IMG/VR virus record: IMGVR_UViG_3300008267_000135
Span: 1-37,999 of that record
DNA length: 37,999 nucleotides
Strand: one strand, 5' to 3'
DNA from: a virus
The notes beneath the pieces were generated by a model. The model saw only the letters and a list, made by a program, of their open reading frames with translations, did not search any database and was not told the origin of the DNA. Of this stretch, positions 15,201 to 21,443 are shown piece after piece. A program made the translations under genes and the position numbers. How positions within the stretch are numbered: the first letter of the stretch is position 1; each line of letters starts with the position of its first letter.

Positions 15201-16593
15201 CTTTTTCTATTTCGTTTAATTCTTCCAGTGCGTCCATATGGTCGCCCATGGCGTCATCCAGCTTAACCATTGCAGCGGATAAGCCGGTAGTTGCAGCAGC
15301 TGATTCTGTCGCCTGAACTTTGTATTCAGCCAACCTATCTGTGGCACCGCTTGTTGATGCGCTTAGTTGGTCGTACTTCAGGCGCAACCCGTCGGCAGCG
15401 GTAATCTGGCTGCTGAATGATTGTAGCGCTGCATCGCGCTCACCCATGATTGATGTCAAAGACGCCTCACGCGCCGCACTGATGCGCTCGAACTCTGCTG
15501 CAATGTTTACTGATTCCTCAGTGATATCCAAGTATGAGCCGATTGCTTTTGCGTAAACAGCTACGCCATCGACAAAGGCAGACAACTCTACAGTTGCTAT
15601 CTGAATAAATGCCCTGATGTTTTCAGGAATGTTTTTGAATGCGTCGATAATCAAGCGGGATGATTCGCTCATATCCAGATACCAATACTCGCCAGCATCA
15701 GAAAACAGCTGACCGACAAAATCCAGTACCGCCGCAATGTCACGACCCCAACCATTAAACTTGTCGCCAATGGCGTCAATGTATGCACCAAGCTGGCCGG
15801 ATGCGATAGAGTCTGTTAATTCACCAATTGCACTAGTCGCCATGCGGATGCCGTCAGTCATTAACTCACTCGCGCCTTGGCTAGAGATTGTGCGGAACAA
15901 TCCATCCCACGAGTCTGACAGGTTGCTGATTGCACCGTCCAAGGTGTTCATGCGGTTTGCCATAGCGGAGGCAAACTCGTTTTGACCAAGCCCAATCAAG
16001 TAACCTTCGATTTCTTCAGCTGACTTTTTAACTGTCGTTGTCATGCCTCGAAAGGTAAAGCTAACGTTATCGCCTTCTGATTTGGCCTTGATGCCGAATT
16101 CTTTTAAACGCTCAAACTCGCCCACGGTGGCGTCAGAAACAGCCTCTACCATTTGCGACAGGTCTTTACCCATAGCGGCGGCAGTATTACCGTATGACGT
16201 TAGCGCAGCTTCTGACGGTGTTAAGCCAAGGTTTACCAGTTGAGTAAAAGCTTTCGTTGCCTGCGCCAAGCTGTAAGGCGTGGTTTTGGCAAAATCTTCA
16301 ATGGCTTTGAATGCAGCAGTGGCATTTTCAGCACTGCCTGTTGCGGTAATTAATCCGGCATTTAATACGTCAAACTCGCGGGATGTTTCGATGAGCTTTT
16401 GCATTGCAGATGTTGCAGATACTAAGCCACCGACAGCGGCAGCTATGCCAGCGAAAGACTTGCCGATTGATGCGCCAGCGCCTGACATTGCCCTGTCAGT
16501 TTTAGCGCCTTGCTTTGATAGATTATCAAGCCCTTTTTCGGCTTTCATTAAGCCGGATGTGTCAGCGGCAAAGCCTATGGTCGCCAAGTCCAT
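12205..16593 (-). CDS. Tail tape measure protein
   Basis: 1462 residues, the largest gene. The N-terminus (IGFAADTSGLMKAEKGLDNLSKQGAKTDRAM) is the standard opening of siphophage tape measures. It is followed by a small hydrophobic stretch (IAAAVGGLVSATSAM), long coiled-coil regions, a hydrophobic/glycine-rich segment near 625-690 (AMMALMAGLGVFSGGGSGS), and further helical parts rich in A, E and Q (e.g. DAARDAAQSAFGKL). It sets tail length and helps DNA pass into the cell. A dedicated promoter lies upstream at 16623-16665. Many opposite-strand frames over it are shadows. Confidence 0.92.
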   Translation of the reverse strand: MDLATIGFAADTSGLMKAEKGLDNLSKQGAKTDRAMSGAGASIGKSFAGIAAAVGGLVSATSAMQKLIETSREFDVLNAGLITATGSAENATAAFKAIEDFAKTTPYSLAQATKAFTQLVNLGLTPSEAALTSYGNTAAAMGKDLSQMVEAVSDATVGEFERLKEFGIKAKSEGDNVSFTFRGMTTTVKKSAEEIEGYLIGLGQNEFASAMANRMNTLDGAISNLSDSWDGLFRTISSQGASELMTDGIRMATSAIGELTDSIASGQLGAYIDAIGDKFNGWGRDIAAVLDFVGQLFSDAGEYWYLDMSESSRLIIDAFKNIPENIRAFIQIATVELSAFVDGVAVYAKAIGSYLDITEESVNIAAEFERISAAREASLTSIMGERDAALQSFSSQITAADGLRLKYDQLSASTSGATDRLAEYKVQATESAAATTGLSAAMVKLDDAMGDHMDALEELNEIEKDRIAGKESDIAEKLEIYEAEEGAIDSLIAKVNDFGGAWTNSGSAMIDAFGSAADSVDDYMKRLSTIADLEGKLKGVRDDSASSAQDKAKAELGLADLQYQTNRANLSMLSKTAGAAASMFKEQSKERKALHSMEKAFAAVEIALALQKASANAVAAITNQGSGDPYTAFGRIAAMMALMAGLGVFSGGGSGSYSAPTQGGTGTVAGDTGAQSGSINNAQEEYRDIALDQLAELRSISDSMNALSSGIEGLAMSLVRSSSFGGAGVQGLGTTQNGTGAIKLADKLGLSGVLGSLGDNIIGKVLGGIFGSTKKSLLDTGFQFDAQSIADILSGGFEGYYFNVIETTKKKLFGLSKKVTTDTELTNVESSILSEIGGIFKHLASAVTGAVDSLGVETANSIQNFVVSLGSISFKDMKGEEIQKELEAMFSQQGDLMALYVFPQIEKYQKMGEGALETLMRVAKEQAVFNDGIDKIGQSLGDLSNLIRVDVAQSIITMMGGLDKFNSAVNTYFSEFFTETEQFDYLTKQLTEAFASLGLPMADTKEEFRALVDGLDLTTEAGQAMFAALMELVPGLAEWIKLSEQQAEQQEKALDFTKQRQQLEIRLQEAMGNTAAAIEMRRQIELASVDESLRSLLLQIYAAEDAAAAQRELAAAQNSAAAAAEKAADAARDAAQSAFGKLQDAAQREKDRLSTELGLKLETIDKEREALTSQRDAVIAGYQAQGQAVQQYISQLEGISDVINNFIGSTGSAENPFKRLEQIFNETKAGLTPDQGELQSVLGAINSSGSAGFASATDQQRAMAIARGQASGIGGVIGGRLAGARSQADLIAQQIEDANKYYAAELLKLDEAAALAQQLHDEQVELIDEQLAQAEKQLNALLGVDDRILTMSEASAEFYEALAETNEIQLAKQDQLIAATYSISAAIQAQTSTYWQGMQEMIKAPPVTAPEVKNEGEPVTQDMADLLKEILAASKANADHASKSASMLQEMTVGGLDVRVEA

Positions 16594-16622
16594 ACAAAAC
16601 CCCTATAAAAGCAATTGAGGAC

Positions 16623-16665
16623 AGTATAACCCACAACAAAGCGCTTGCGAAGGTTATGCGTAACC
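16623..16665 (-). promoter_or_regulatory. Late promoter before tape measure, with 14-bp element
   Basis: Read leftward: GGTTACGCATAACC (16652-16665), then TTCGCA as a -35-like box (16646-16651), 17 bases, and TATACT (16623-16628). The 14-mer is palindromic except for its central mismatch. Here it lies just upstream of the -35, while at the other three sites it lies in the spacer. Transcription would start about 20 bases before the tape-measure ATG. Confidence 0.55.
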
Positions 16666-16671
16666 GCAAAT

Positions 16672-16694
16672 AAAAAGCCCTCACATGGAGGGCT
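16672..16694 (-). terminator. Terminator between tail chaperone and tape measure
   Basis: AGCCCTC-5 bases-GAGGGCT is a 7-bp perfect stem followed leftward by a T-rich tail (TTTTTATTT). It ends the tail-tube/chaperone unit a few bases before the tape-measure promoter. Confidence 0.8.
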
Positions 16695-16698
16695 AAAT

Positions 16699-17091
16699 TC
16701 AAGCTAAACCAAAAGCCTTTTTCATCTTCAATGCTTCGGCTTTTCTGGCTTCTTCTTCGGCTTGCTGTTCATCATAGATAAATGGTGGCTCAACATCTTT
16801 GCTGTTGTACTGCCTGAGATATGCGCGGGACATATCAACAAGGCATTCGCACTCCCACGCATTCAGCAGATTAAAAGTCTGTGACTGATAAGCTGCTATG
16901 TCCTGCCATGATATCGCGGCCAATCCATTCGAGCCTGACGAAACAATGCCGATTTTATTTAATTCTTCGAGTAGGTAATCCGCCGAAACTTCCGGCATCA
17001 TCCTGAAAACGCTATCTTCCGGCAGCGTGTCAATCCGAGGTGTTCTGTCGTTATCATCCGGCGCAGCATGTAGCCACGCCAGATGTTGCAC
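16699..17091 (-). CDS. Second tail assembly chaperone candidate
   Basis: 130 residues from a GTG at 17091. The frame is open upstream only to 17118. It contains EVSADYLLEELNKIGIVSSGSNGLAAISWQDIAAY and an acidic, basic-tailed C-terminus. Its position between a gpG-like gene and the tape measure is that of the gpT-like partner, usually made by ribosomal frameshifting. I looked for a slippery heptamer at the end of the upstream gene and found none, so separate initiation is likelier. The ribosome site is weak (GAG about 13 bases upstream). Confidence 0.6.
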   Translation of the reverse strand: MQHLAWLHAAPDDNDRTPRIDTLPEDSVFRMMPEVSADYLLEELNKIGIVSSGSNGLAAISWQDIAAYQSQTFNLLNAWECECLVDMSRAYLRQYNSKDVEPPFIYDEQQAEEEARKAEALKMKKAFGLA

Positions 17092-17111
17092 GTATAGAAG
17101 TAGCTCGGATT

Positions 17112-17516
17112 TTAAGCCTTAAAAAGCTCAGTCCGGTCTGCCATTGCAGCGTCAACCTGCTCTTTAATCCAGCTATGCTCAGAGTACAGCTTGACGGCGG
17201 CTTGGTAGCTAAACGGCAAGTCCTTACCATCCATCTGCAAACCAGACCATGACAACGTACATTTTGAAATCAGCTCAACGCCGCGCTTTTCAATGTCGTC
17301 AATATCCATTTCGTCTTTGCGTTTTTTGTTCAAATTAGCCTGACGAATGCGAGCCTTTAACTCACCACGAAACAAAGCAGAATCAGAGCCGGCAACAACG
17401 ATAGTCATTGCTTCGCCTTTGTCGTTAGTCAGCTTTTCGCCTGTAGCAGGGTGCCGCAGTTGAACGGTAACGCCTGCATCAGCCAATGCCGATACGTTAA
17501 GTTTGGATAAATCCAT
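17112..17516 (-). CDS. Tail assembly chaperone (gpG-like)
   Basis: 134 residues from the ATG at 17516, chosen because GAGG lies six bases upstream; the open frame extends earlier without a ribosome site. The N-terminus MDLSKLNVSALADAGVTVQLRHPATGEKL is the typical start of phage tail assembly chaperones, which bind the tape measure until the tube forms. It sits between the tail tube gene and tape measure, as expected. Confidence 0.75.
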   Translation of the reverse strand: MDLSKLNVSALADAGVTVQLRHPATGEKLTNDKGEAMTIVVAGSDSALFRGELKARIRQANLNKKRKDEMDIDDIEKRGVELISKCTLSWSGLQMDGKDLPFSYQAAVKLYSEHSWIKEQVDAAMADRTELFKA

Positions 17517-17615
17517 AATAAACCTCATCAAAGTTATCATCCAGAAAGTTGCCGCCAGCGGGAGTGGATGAGTCTCCATGCAGCGCTGCACTGCCAGCGG
17601 CTTTATCATAGTAAT

Positions 17616-17640
17616 AAAAAAGGCCGGCGAAAGCCAGCCT
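17616..17640 (-). terminator. Terminator after tail tube gene
   Basis: Leftward AGGCTGGC-TTTC-GCCGGCCT forms an 8-bp stem with one G-T pair, then TTTTT. It lies 20 bases after the tail-tube stop and before the chaperone gene, so it should lower chaperone expression relative to tube protein. Confidence 0.85.
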
Positions 17641-17659
17641 CTTTGGTGGTGCTTGGCTT

Positions 17660-18109
17660 TTACGGAGCGGCAACTTCAACTGGCGGCCAGTTAAACCGCA
17701 CTTCAAAGTTTGAACCAATCATGCTGTTGGCAGAGCCTGGATTGCGCTGACCGTTAAAGGACATGCCGCCAGAGTAAACAATTGAGCCATCAGGAAGCAA
17801 AACCTTAACGCTTAACTCGTCAACGTTTTCTAAGATGTTGGCTCGAACTAGGTTTTGGCCAGCATCTTCTGAGTCGTAGTTCATTTCGCCAGAAACTGAG
17901 CCGTAGTTTTTGTGGCCTTTGTAGGATTTCAGCGCGCCATCGCCAAGCGTCCGAACTTCTACAGGGTCACGAGATACACCGAATGGAGAAATAGACACAA
18001 TTTCTTTTACTTCGGTGTAGGTTAAAGCAGCGTAGCCTGTGGCGTCGCGGGTTGCCGGTGAAGCGGCAGACACAAAAATCTTTGTGCCGGTACTAGTCAT
18101 TACAGCCAT
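17660..18109 (-). CDS. Major tail tube protein
   Basis: 149 residues. The opening (MAVMTSTGTKIFVSAASPATRDATGYAALTYTEVKEIVSI) and YGSVSGEMNYDSEDAGQ match the lambda gpV / HK97-type tube fold used by siphophages: small, beta-rich, polymerised around the tape measure. It has its own promoter upstream (18156-18184) and a strong terminator downstream, as suits a protein needed in many copies. No sheath gene is next to it, supporting a non-contractile tail. Confidence 0.85.
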   Translation of the reverse strand: MAVMTSTGTKIFVSAASPATRDATGYAALTYTEVKEIVSISPFGVSRDPVEVRTLGDGALKSYKGHKNYGSVSGEMNYDSEDAGQNLVRANILENVDELSVKVLLPDGSIVYSGGMSFNGQRNPGSANSMIGSNFEVRFNWPPVEVAAP

Positions 18110-18155
18110 TGTATAGCCCTCAAATTAAAAGTGATTGATCAATCATCCGATTGAT

Positions 18156-18184
18156 AGTATATGCGGTAACACGTAACCACGCAA
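18156..18184 (-). promoter_or_regulatory. Late promoter before tail tube, with 14-bp element in the spacer
   Basis: Leftward: TTGCGT (18179-18184), 17 bases, TATACT (18156-18161). The spacer holds GGTTACGTGTTACC (18165-18178). Just downstream, a perfect 14-bp palindrome TGATTGATCAATCA (18132-18145) lies in the leader of the tail-tube message and could be a second operator. Confidence 0.6.
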
Positions 18185-18186
18185 TC

Positions 18187-18225
18187 ACTGGTCGGAGTTG
18201 TTGGATTTTAGATATGTGTTATGGT
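18187..18225 (+). promoter_or_regulatory. Rightward promoter candidate for the moron gene, with ACTGGTCGGAG element
   Basis: ACTGGTCGGAGTTGTT (18187-18202) runs into TTGTTG (-35-like, 18198-18203); 16 bases later comes TATGGT (18220-18225). The same element with a 16-base spacer occurs at 21396-21436 and 29898-29938. It is back to back with the tail-tube promoter, so the two are divergent. Confidence 0.45.
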
Positions 18226-18253
18226 TGCGGTTGGATGAAATTGGAGATTTGAA

Positions 18254-18493
18254 ATGAACATCACTTTAATTATTGAAAACGTAAAGTCATGCAGTGAGAC
18301 TATGGCGCTTTGCAATACGCTGGTTGAGGCACTGAAAAACGAAAGCGTGATAGAGATTTTAGGGCAAAAGACCAAGGTTTACAGCGGTGAGATTGACTGC
18401 GGCACTGTGGAAGTGACCAGTAAGCAATACCCTCAAGCGCCGCGCAGTAGCGTTATGGGTCGGGCTGAATTTGAGCTTTGCTTGGTCAATTGA
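18254..18493 (+). CDS. Moron-like hypothetical protein on the opposite strand
   Basis: 79 residues, the only rightward gene inside the 33-kb leftward block. GGAG lies eight bases before ATG, and no leftward gene covers this segment, which supports it being real. The product (MNITLIIENVKSCSETMALCNTLVEALKNE, then beta-rich FELCLVN) is a small soluble alpha/beta protein with four cysteines (13, 20, 49 and 76). No family recognised. Its 3' end overlaps the tail terminator gene by eight bases, tail to tail. Position between tail tube and tail terminator genes fits a moron: an inserted gene with its own promoter. Confidence 0.65.
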   Translation: MNITLIIENVKSCSETMALCNTLVEALKNESVIEILGQKTKVYSGEIDCGTVEVTSKQYPQAPRSSVMGRAEFELCLVN

Positions 18494-18884
18494 CAACAGT
18501 CCACCTTGCGCTAACCGAATACACGAAAAACTCACCCTCAACCCGCGCCGGAGACACTGAGCAGCCCTCAAGGTTTATGATAGTGTCGCCGTCGATTAAC
18601 GCTCTAGCCTGACGCGCAAAGCCCGCCCGCAACAAGTCGCAATACTCCAGCGCTTTAAACTTGCTGGAGTTTTTCGGCACAATAACGTCTATTTGGTAAA
18701 TTCCGTCTTGCCTCTCGCCGCTTGAGACGCCAAGGTTAAAGGTGTCGTTAAACAAAACAGCTTCGCGCAGGTATGCAGCATTAACTGCCGGTGTAAATGC
18801 AATGTTTTCATTCGCAATTGTCGGCAATCCGCTAATCGTCGCTAATCGTCCGCGCAGTAATGTTGCTATCTTCTTGTGATTCAT
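18486..18884 (-). CDS. Tail terminator protein (DUF4128-like)
   Basis: 132 residues. The opening MNHKKIATLLRGRLATISGLPTIANENIAFTP and LFNDTFNLGVSSGERQDGIYQIDVIVPK follow the DUF4128 pattern of small phage proteins taken to be tail terminators (lambda gpU-like), which cap the tube and join it to the head. It overlaps the upstream neck gene in an ATGA pair. The following structural gene in the operon is the tail tube. Confidence 0.75.
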   Translation of the reverse strand: MNHKKIATLLRGRLATISGLPTIANENIAFTPAVNAAYLREAVLFNDTFNLGVSSGERQDGIYQIDVIVPKNSSKFKALEYCDLLRAGFARQARALIDGDTIINLEGCSVSPARVEGEFFVYSVSARWTVVN

Positions 18885-19279
18885 TTAACCCTCGCAACTT
18901 CTTCTGCGACAACTGTTTGCCAATTTGCTACAGATAGACGCACCATGCCAGCAGGCGCTTGCTGTGACCACGCATCGTATTCAAGGCGCTCTGCGTATGG
19001 CAATGAGTTGGTGAAGTGGAAAACCTGACCCACTGCCAGCCCGTTTAGTTTCGCATCCAGCCTGCCGATTGCTTGAGAGCCTGACTTGTCGATTAACTCA
19101 CTGGTATCTGTATCGGCTGCGCCGTATGCGCTTAGCCAGTTTGCGCGAAACCGGCCAGTATCAACGGGCGACTTGGCAACAATAGAGCCGCCAACCCGCA
19201 TCAGGCTATTCTGTGCAACCTTCAGTAGCTTTTGCTTATTTCGCGCTGCTATCTTTTGCAGGTCGGTTGTTAGGCTCAT
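18881..19279 (-). CDS. Neck / tail completion protein (HK97 gp10-like)
   Basis: 132 residues. An N-terminal helix (LQKIAARNKQKLLKVAQNSLMRVGGSIVAKSPVDTGRFRANW) carries the 'SPVDTGR.R..W' block that marks HK97 gp10-like tail-completion proteins. It then has FHFTNSLPYAERLEYDAWS, also typical. It should form part of the head-tail interface. Adjacent genes overlap by a few bases. Confidence 0.82.
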   Translation of the reverse strand: MSLTTDLQKIAARNKQKLLKVAQNSLMRVGGSIVAKSPVDTGRFRANWLSAYGAADTDTSELIDKSGSQAIGRLDAKLNGLAVGQVFHFTNSLPYAERLEYDAWSQQAPAGMVRLSVANWQTVVAEEVARVK

Positions 19280-19629
19280 TATTTTCTCAGTTGCAAAGTA
19301 TAAAAAACAACATCAGTCGAATCCGGCGCGAGTGGCGAAACAGAGATAACCCGCCACACTTCACCAGCAAGCGTTACGCGCATATCAATCAATGGTGCCG
19401 CGCGAGTGGATAATAAAAACTTAGCGTCACCCATTTGCACTAGCGAGCCGTCAATCTCTGCTTTTTTGTAGTTCAGCTTTACGCCTGCGCCAGCAATGCT
19501 AACCGCCGGAACGCTGACGGGCTGACCTAAGCCGTCATAGCTGGTTTGCGGCTGAGTTGACAACACGCAAGGTGCGCCAAACTCTGCAATCAGCTCGTCG
19601 GCTGTGGCTTGGTCGGCTAGGTAGCTCAT
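19279..19629 (-). CDS. Head-tail stopper/adaptor
   Basis: 116 residues, beta-rich. The stretch LNYKKAEIDGSLVQMGDAKFLLSTRAAPLIDMRVTLAGEVWRVISVSPLAP has the 'd..v...g..w.V..v.pl.p' ending common in phage head-closure proteins. Gene order (adaptor, this gene, gp10-like, terminator) agrees with a stopper. It starts in an ATGA overlap with the upstream adaptor. Confidence 0.68.
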   Translation of the reverse strand: MSYLADQATADELIAEFGAPCVLSTQPQTSYDGLGQPVSVPAVSIAGAGVKLNYKKAEIDGSLVQMGDAKFLLSTRAAPLIDMRVTLAGEVWRVISVSPLAPDSTDVVFYTLQLRK

Positions 19630-20072
19630 ACGCGCATCAGCCCAGTGCCGCCAACAACAAACGGACGGAGCAGCATGTCCAACTCCGGAGCTTTGCGCTT
19701 AAACGCCTGTTGTGAGCCTTCGACGTATTCAATTTCTTTTTCCAGTACGTCTACTTTCTTCATCTCGCGCTTAACTTGTCCAGTCGCAACAGATGCAAGG
19801 TCAAGAGTTAACAATCCAGCCTGCTGCATCTCAACAGCTTTTAGCGCGGCCTTCTTGATGTTGGCAATGGTGACTTCATCAGTTGGCAACTTCATGCTTT
19901 GCGTGTCGCTAACCGGCTGGCCTTTGAAGTTGTAATAGGTATCAATGAATCTGGCAGACTTTACAATGTCATACTGTATGGTCGCGTAATTCGGGATTAC
20001 TCCGCCATCATCAGCATAAGCCAGGTATTCCGCTTCGGTGATGTATGCGTTGGTGCCGACAGTGATTGCCAT
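19626..20072 (-). CDS. Head-tail adaptor (DnaT-like family)
   Basis: 148 residues. The start MAITVGTNAYITEAEYLAY and ARFIDTYYNFKGQPVSDTQSMKLP match the phage family often labelled DnaT-like ssDNA-binding, which by position is a head-tail adaptor. 'Fkg.pv...Q.l..P' is its signature. It is the first of four clustered connector genes. A role in DNA binding is not supported by context. Confidence 0.75.
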   Translation of the reverse strand: MAITVGTNAYITEAEYLAYADDGGVIPNYATIQYDIVKSARFIDTYYNFKGQPVSDTQSMKLPTDEVTIANIKKAALKAVEMQQAGLLTLDLASVATGQVKREMKKVDVLEKEIEYVEGSQQAFKRKAPELDMLLRPFVVGGTGLMRV

Positions 20073-20389
20073 TATGAATTACCCTTCTGCTTTCTTCGCT
20101 CTTGCCAGTCCATGTATTTACCGGCAGCAATGAAGAATCTTTCAACGATGAGCAACAGTACAGCGATAGCCGATAACATATCCATCCAAGGCACCGCCGC
20201 GATTAGGTCGAACACGAAATAAACCGGATCAACAATCCATGATGGTAGCCATTCATGCAGCGTGTCACGCAACTGGTAAATCGCACTCGTTCCACCAGCG
20301 TAGGTCAAAAACTTATGCTGAAGTGTCTGCATGTATGCAGCTGTGTCAGTTGTTATCGTGCTGATTAAGTGCTTTACGCTTTCTTTCAT
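20072..20389 (-). CDS. Membrane-anchored hypothetical protein
   Basis: 105 residues. An N-terminal amphipathic region is followed by a hydrophobic stretch (about 55-90: WIVDPVYFVFDLIAAVPWMDMLSAIAVLLLIVERFF) with one or two membrane helices, and a basic tail (DWQERRKQKGNS). It is reminiscent of holin-like proteins. The lysozyme is 11 kb away, so a lysis role is not supported by position. It ends at the adaptor gene's start. No clear ribosome site before the ATG. Confidence 0.55.
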   Translation of the reverse strand: MKESVKHLISTITTDTAAYMQTLQHKFLTYAGGTSAIYQLRDTLHEWLPSWIVDPVYFVFDLIAAVPWMDMLSAIAVLLLIVERFFIAAGKYMDWQERRKQKGNS

Positions 20390-20489
20390 CGTTGTCCGCT
20401 TTACGTTGCTTTATCCGTTTAAAGCCATTATAGACAATTAATCCTGCCAAAAAAAGGGCGATTATATCCGGCAAAATTCCGCCCTCCAT
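20346..20489 (-). CDS. Small single-span membrane protein (47 aa)
   Basis: 47 residues: MEGGILPDIIALFLAGLIVY forms one membrane helix (about 6-21), followed by a highly charged tail (FKRIKQRKADNDERKRKALNQ). It overlaps both neighbours by 44 and 62 bases. The charged tail after a single helix looks like a real protein, but the ribosome site is poor, so it could be a chance frame. Confidence 0.42.
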   Translation of the reverse strand: MEGGILPDIIALFLAGLIVYNGFKRIKQRKADNDERKRKALNQHDNN

Positions 20490-20850
20490 TGCTTAGCAGA
20501 TACACGAGGATAAAAACATCTAATCCGTTGATTAGCCAAGGGTAGCACATATAGAAAACTGTTTCATTTGGCGAGACAAAATAATCCACCGCCGCCAGCC
20601 AGTTTATAAAAGCCACGCAGATGAGCGCTTGACGGATTTCGTATGAAAGTTTGATATTGATAGTCGCGTTTAGTGAGTAGAGAGCCGCGAGAAGGCATGA
20701 GGCGACTAGCCCGCTATCTGTGCTATCGAACAGGAGCTGCCCGAGTGCGTGGAAAACAACAATAACTATTGCCTGCCGGTTAACAAAAAAAGCCGCTATG
20801 AAAGCGGCTAGTTTTATGTTGTCGATATCACTTGCGAGTAGGCTTTCCAC
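20428..20850 (-). CDS. Polytopic membrane protein
   Basis: About 140 residues from a GTG at 20850; an earlier in-frame start would run through the small basic gene upstream. Four hydrophobic segments are visible (around IKLAAFIAAFF, AIVIVVFHALGQLLF, LVASCLLAALYSL and LICVAFINWLAAV, with another near MCYPWLINGLDVFILVYLL). No family recognised. Its company of other membrane genes in the head region is unusual and could be an exclusion or envelope-modifying module, which is inference. Confidence 0.55.
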   Translation of the reverse strand: MESLLASDIDNIKLAAFIAAFFVNRQAIVIVVFHALGQLLFDSTDSGLVASCLLAALYSLNATINIKLSYEIRQALICVAFINWLAAVDYFVSPNETVFYMCYPWLINGLDVFILVYLLSNGGRNFAGYNRPFFGRINCL

Positions 20851-20890
20851 CGCTCTTTTTGCCTTTTGGTTTCTGTTGTGATTGTGGCAT
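20828..20890 (-). CDS. Very small basic protein (20 aa)
   Basis: 20 residues, MPQSQQKPKGKKSGGKPTRK, very rich in lysine. It starts just after the stop of the frame before it and overlaps the membrane gene by 23 bases. The composition is not random, but a protein this short cannot be confirmed from sequence alone. Confidence 0.3.
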   Translation of the reverse strand: MPQSQQKPKGKKSGGKPTRK

Positions 20891-20989
20891 TTAATAATCC
20901 TCAATTAGCCGGAATTGGCGAACCAAGGATAACATAAAAATACTGGACTTACCGCCCAAGCGCCCAACTTGTGAAAAGGTAGTAACCAT
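20891..20989 (-). CDS. Possible small ORF (32 aa)
   Basis: Starts ATG at 20989 with AAGG only two bases upstream. It encodes MVTTFSQVGRLGGKSSIF and a short hydrophobic end. It joins end to end with the 20-residue basic ORF. Weak evidence: it is listed because this segment has no better gene and its start lies at the edge of the folded segment next to it. Confidence 0.25.
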   Translation of the reverse strand: MVTTFSQVGRLGGKSSIFMLSLVRQFRLIEDY

Positions 20990-21057
20990 AACCTTGGCTG
21001 CACATTCTCCCGTCATCAACCCGCTACGACTGCCGTAGGAGTCGGCAAGCTAAGGTT
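20990..21057 (-). ncRNA. Structured non-coding segment with a 10-bp closing stem and alternative inner hairpins
   Basis: Bases 20990-20999 pair with 21048-21057 (10 bp, one G-T). Inside are three overlapping, mutually exclusive hairpins: CTACG/CGTAG (21024-21028 with 21034-21038), CGACT/AGTCG (21027-21031 with 21040-21044) and GCCG/CGGC (21032-21035 with 21043-21046). No gene covers it. Strand is assumed from surrounding transcription. It could be a leader switch, an attenuator or a DNA structure; no known RNA family recognised. Confidence 0.35.
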
Positions 21058-21158
21058 GCGGCTGCGATGTGGTGACGCGCTACAAAGTAATCATTGCGAC
21101 AACCAGCCCAACTCCATGTCAGTGACTGCGCGAAGTAAAAATAGCATAGATTCAAATA

Positions 21159-21368
21159 TTAACAACCGCCAGTCATTAACTCTTGCTTTCTAAGCTCGAA
21201 TTCGTGACGCCAGCAAATTGGTGGAAAATCAAAAGCTGTATGGTCAACCATTTTTGTGATGTAGGCACCACCAGCAAGGCACAAAAACTCACCTTCGATA
21301 GTACCTTTAGGCCATAAACCATTAAGGTCTAATATAGCCTTGTCGATTTTTTCCATTCTTTCGCTCAT
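21159..21368 (-). CDS. Hypothetical protein
   Basis: 69 residues: MSERMEKIDKAILDLNGLWPKGTIEGEFLCLAGGAYITKMVDHTAFDF, ending with two cysteines (CWRHEF, GGC). AAGGAGC lies upstream of the ATG at suitable spacing. It follows the promoter candidate at 21396-21436, so it may be an accessory (moron-like) gene between decoration and connector genes. About 100 bases after its stop a folded segment begins. Function unknown. Confidence 0.65.
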   Translation of the reverse strand: MSERMEKIDKAILDLNGLWPKGTIEGEFLCLAGGAYITKMVDHTAFDFPPICWRHEFELRKQELMTGGC

Positions 21369-21395
21369 ACCATCAGCTCCTTAACTAAGGAAACA

Positions 21396-21436
21396 ACAAT
21401 AGCACAACCAACGGCGCGGACAACTCCGACCAGTCA
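21396..21436 (-). promoter_or_regulatory. Promoter candidate with TGACTGGTCGGAG element
   Basis: Leftward: TGACTGGTCGGAGTTGT (21420-21436), with TTGTCC (21418-21423) as -35-like box, 16 bases, and TATTGT (21396-21401). It lies between the stop of the structural gene at 21444 and the small gene at 21368. The -10 is weak; the shared upstream element is the main evidence. Confidence 0.42.
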
Positions 21437-21443
21437 GTTTATT

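Noticed and set aside
12185-16618. Many rightward frames of 60-110 codons
   Set aside because: All are antisense to the tape measure gene, with no ribosome sites or coupling, and alanine/serine-rich content typical of shadows.
17091-17125. Programmed frameshift joining the two tail chaperone genes
   Set aside because: No X-XXY-YYZ heptamer is present in the right frame; a -1 slip at the TTTTT run leads straight to TAA, and +1 enters a frame that soon stops. Direct check by mass spectrometry would settle it.
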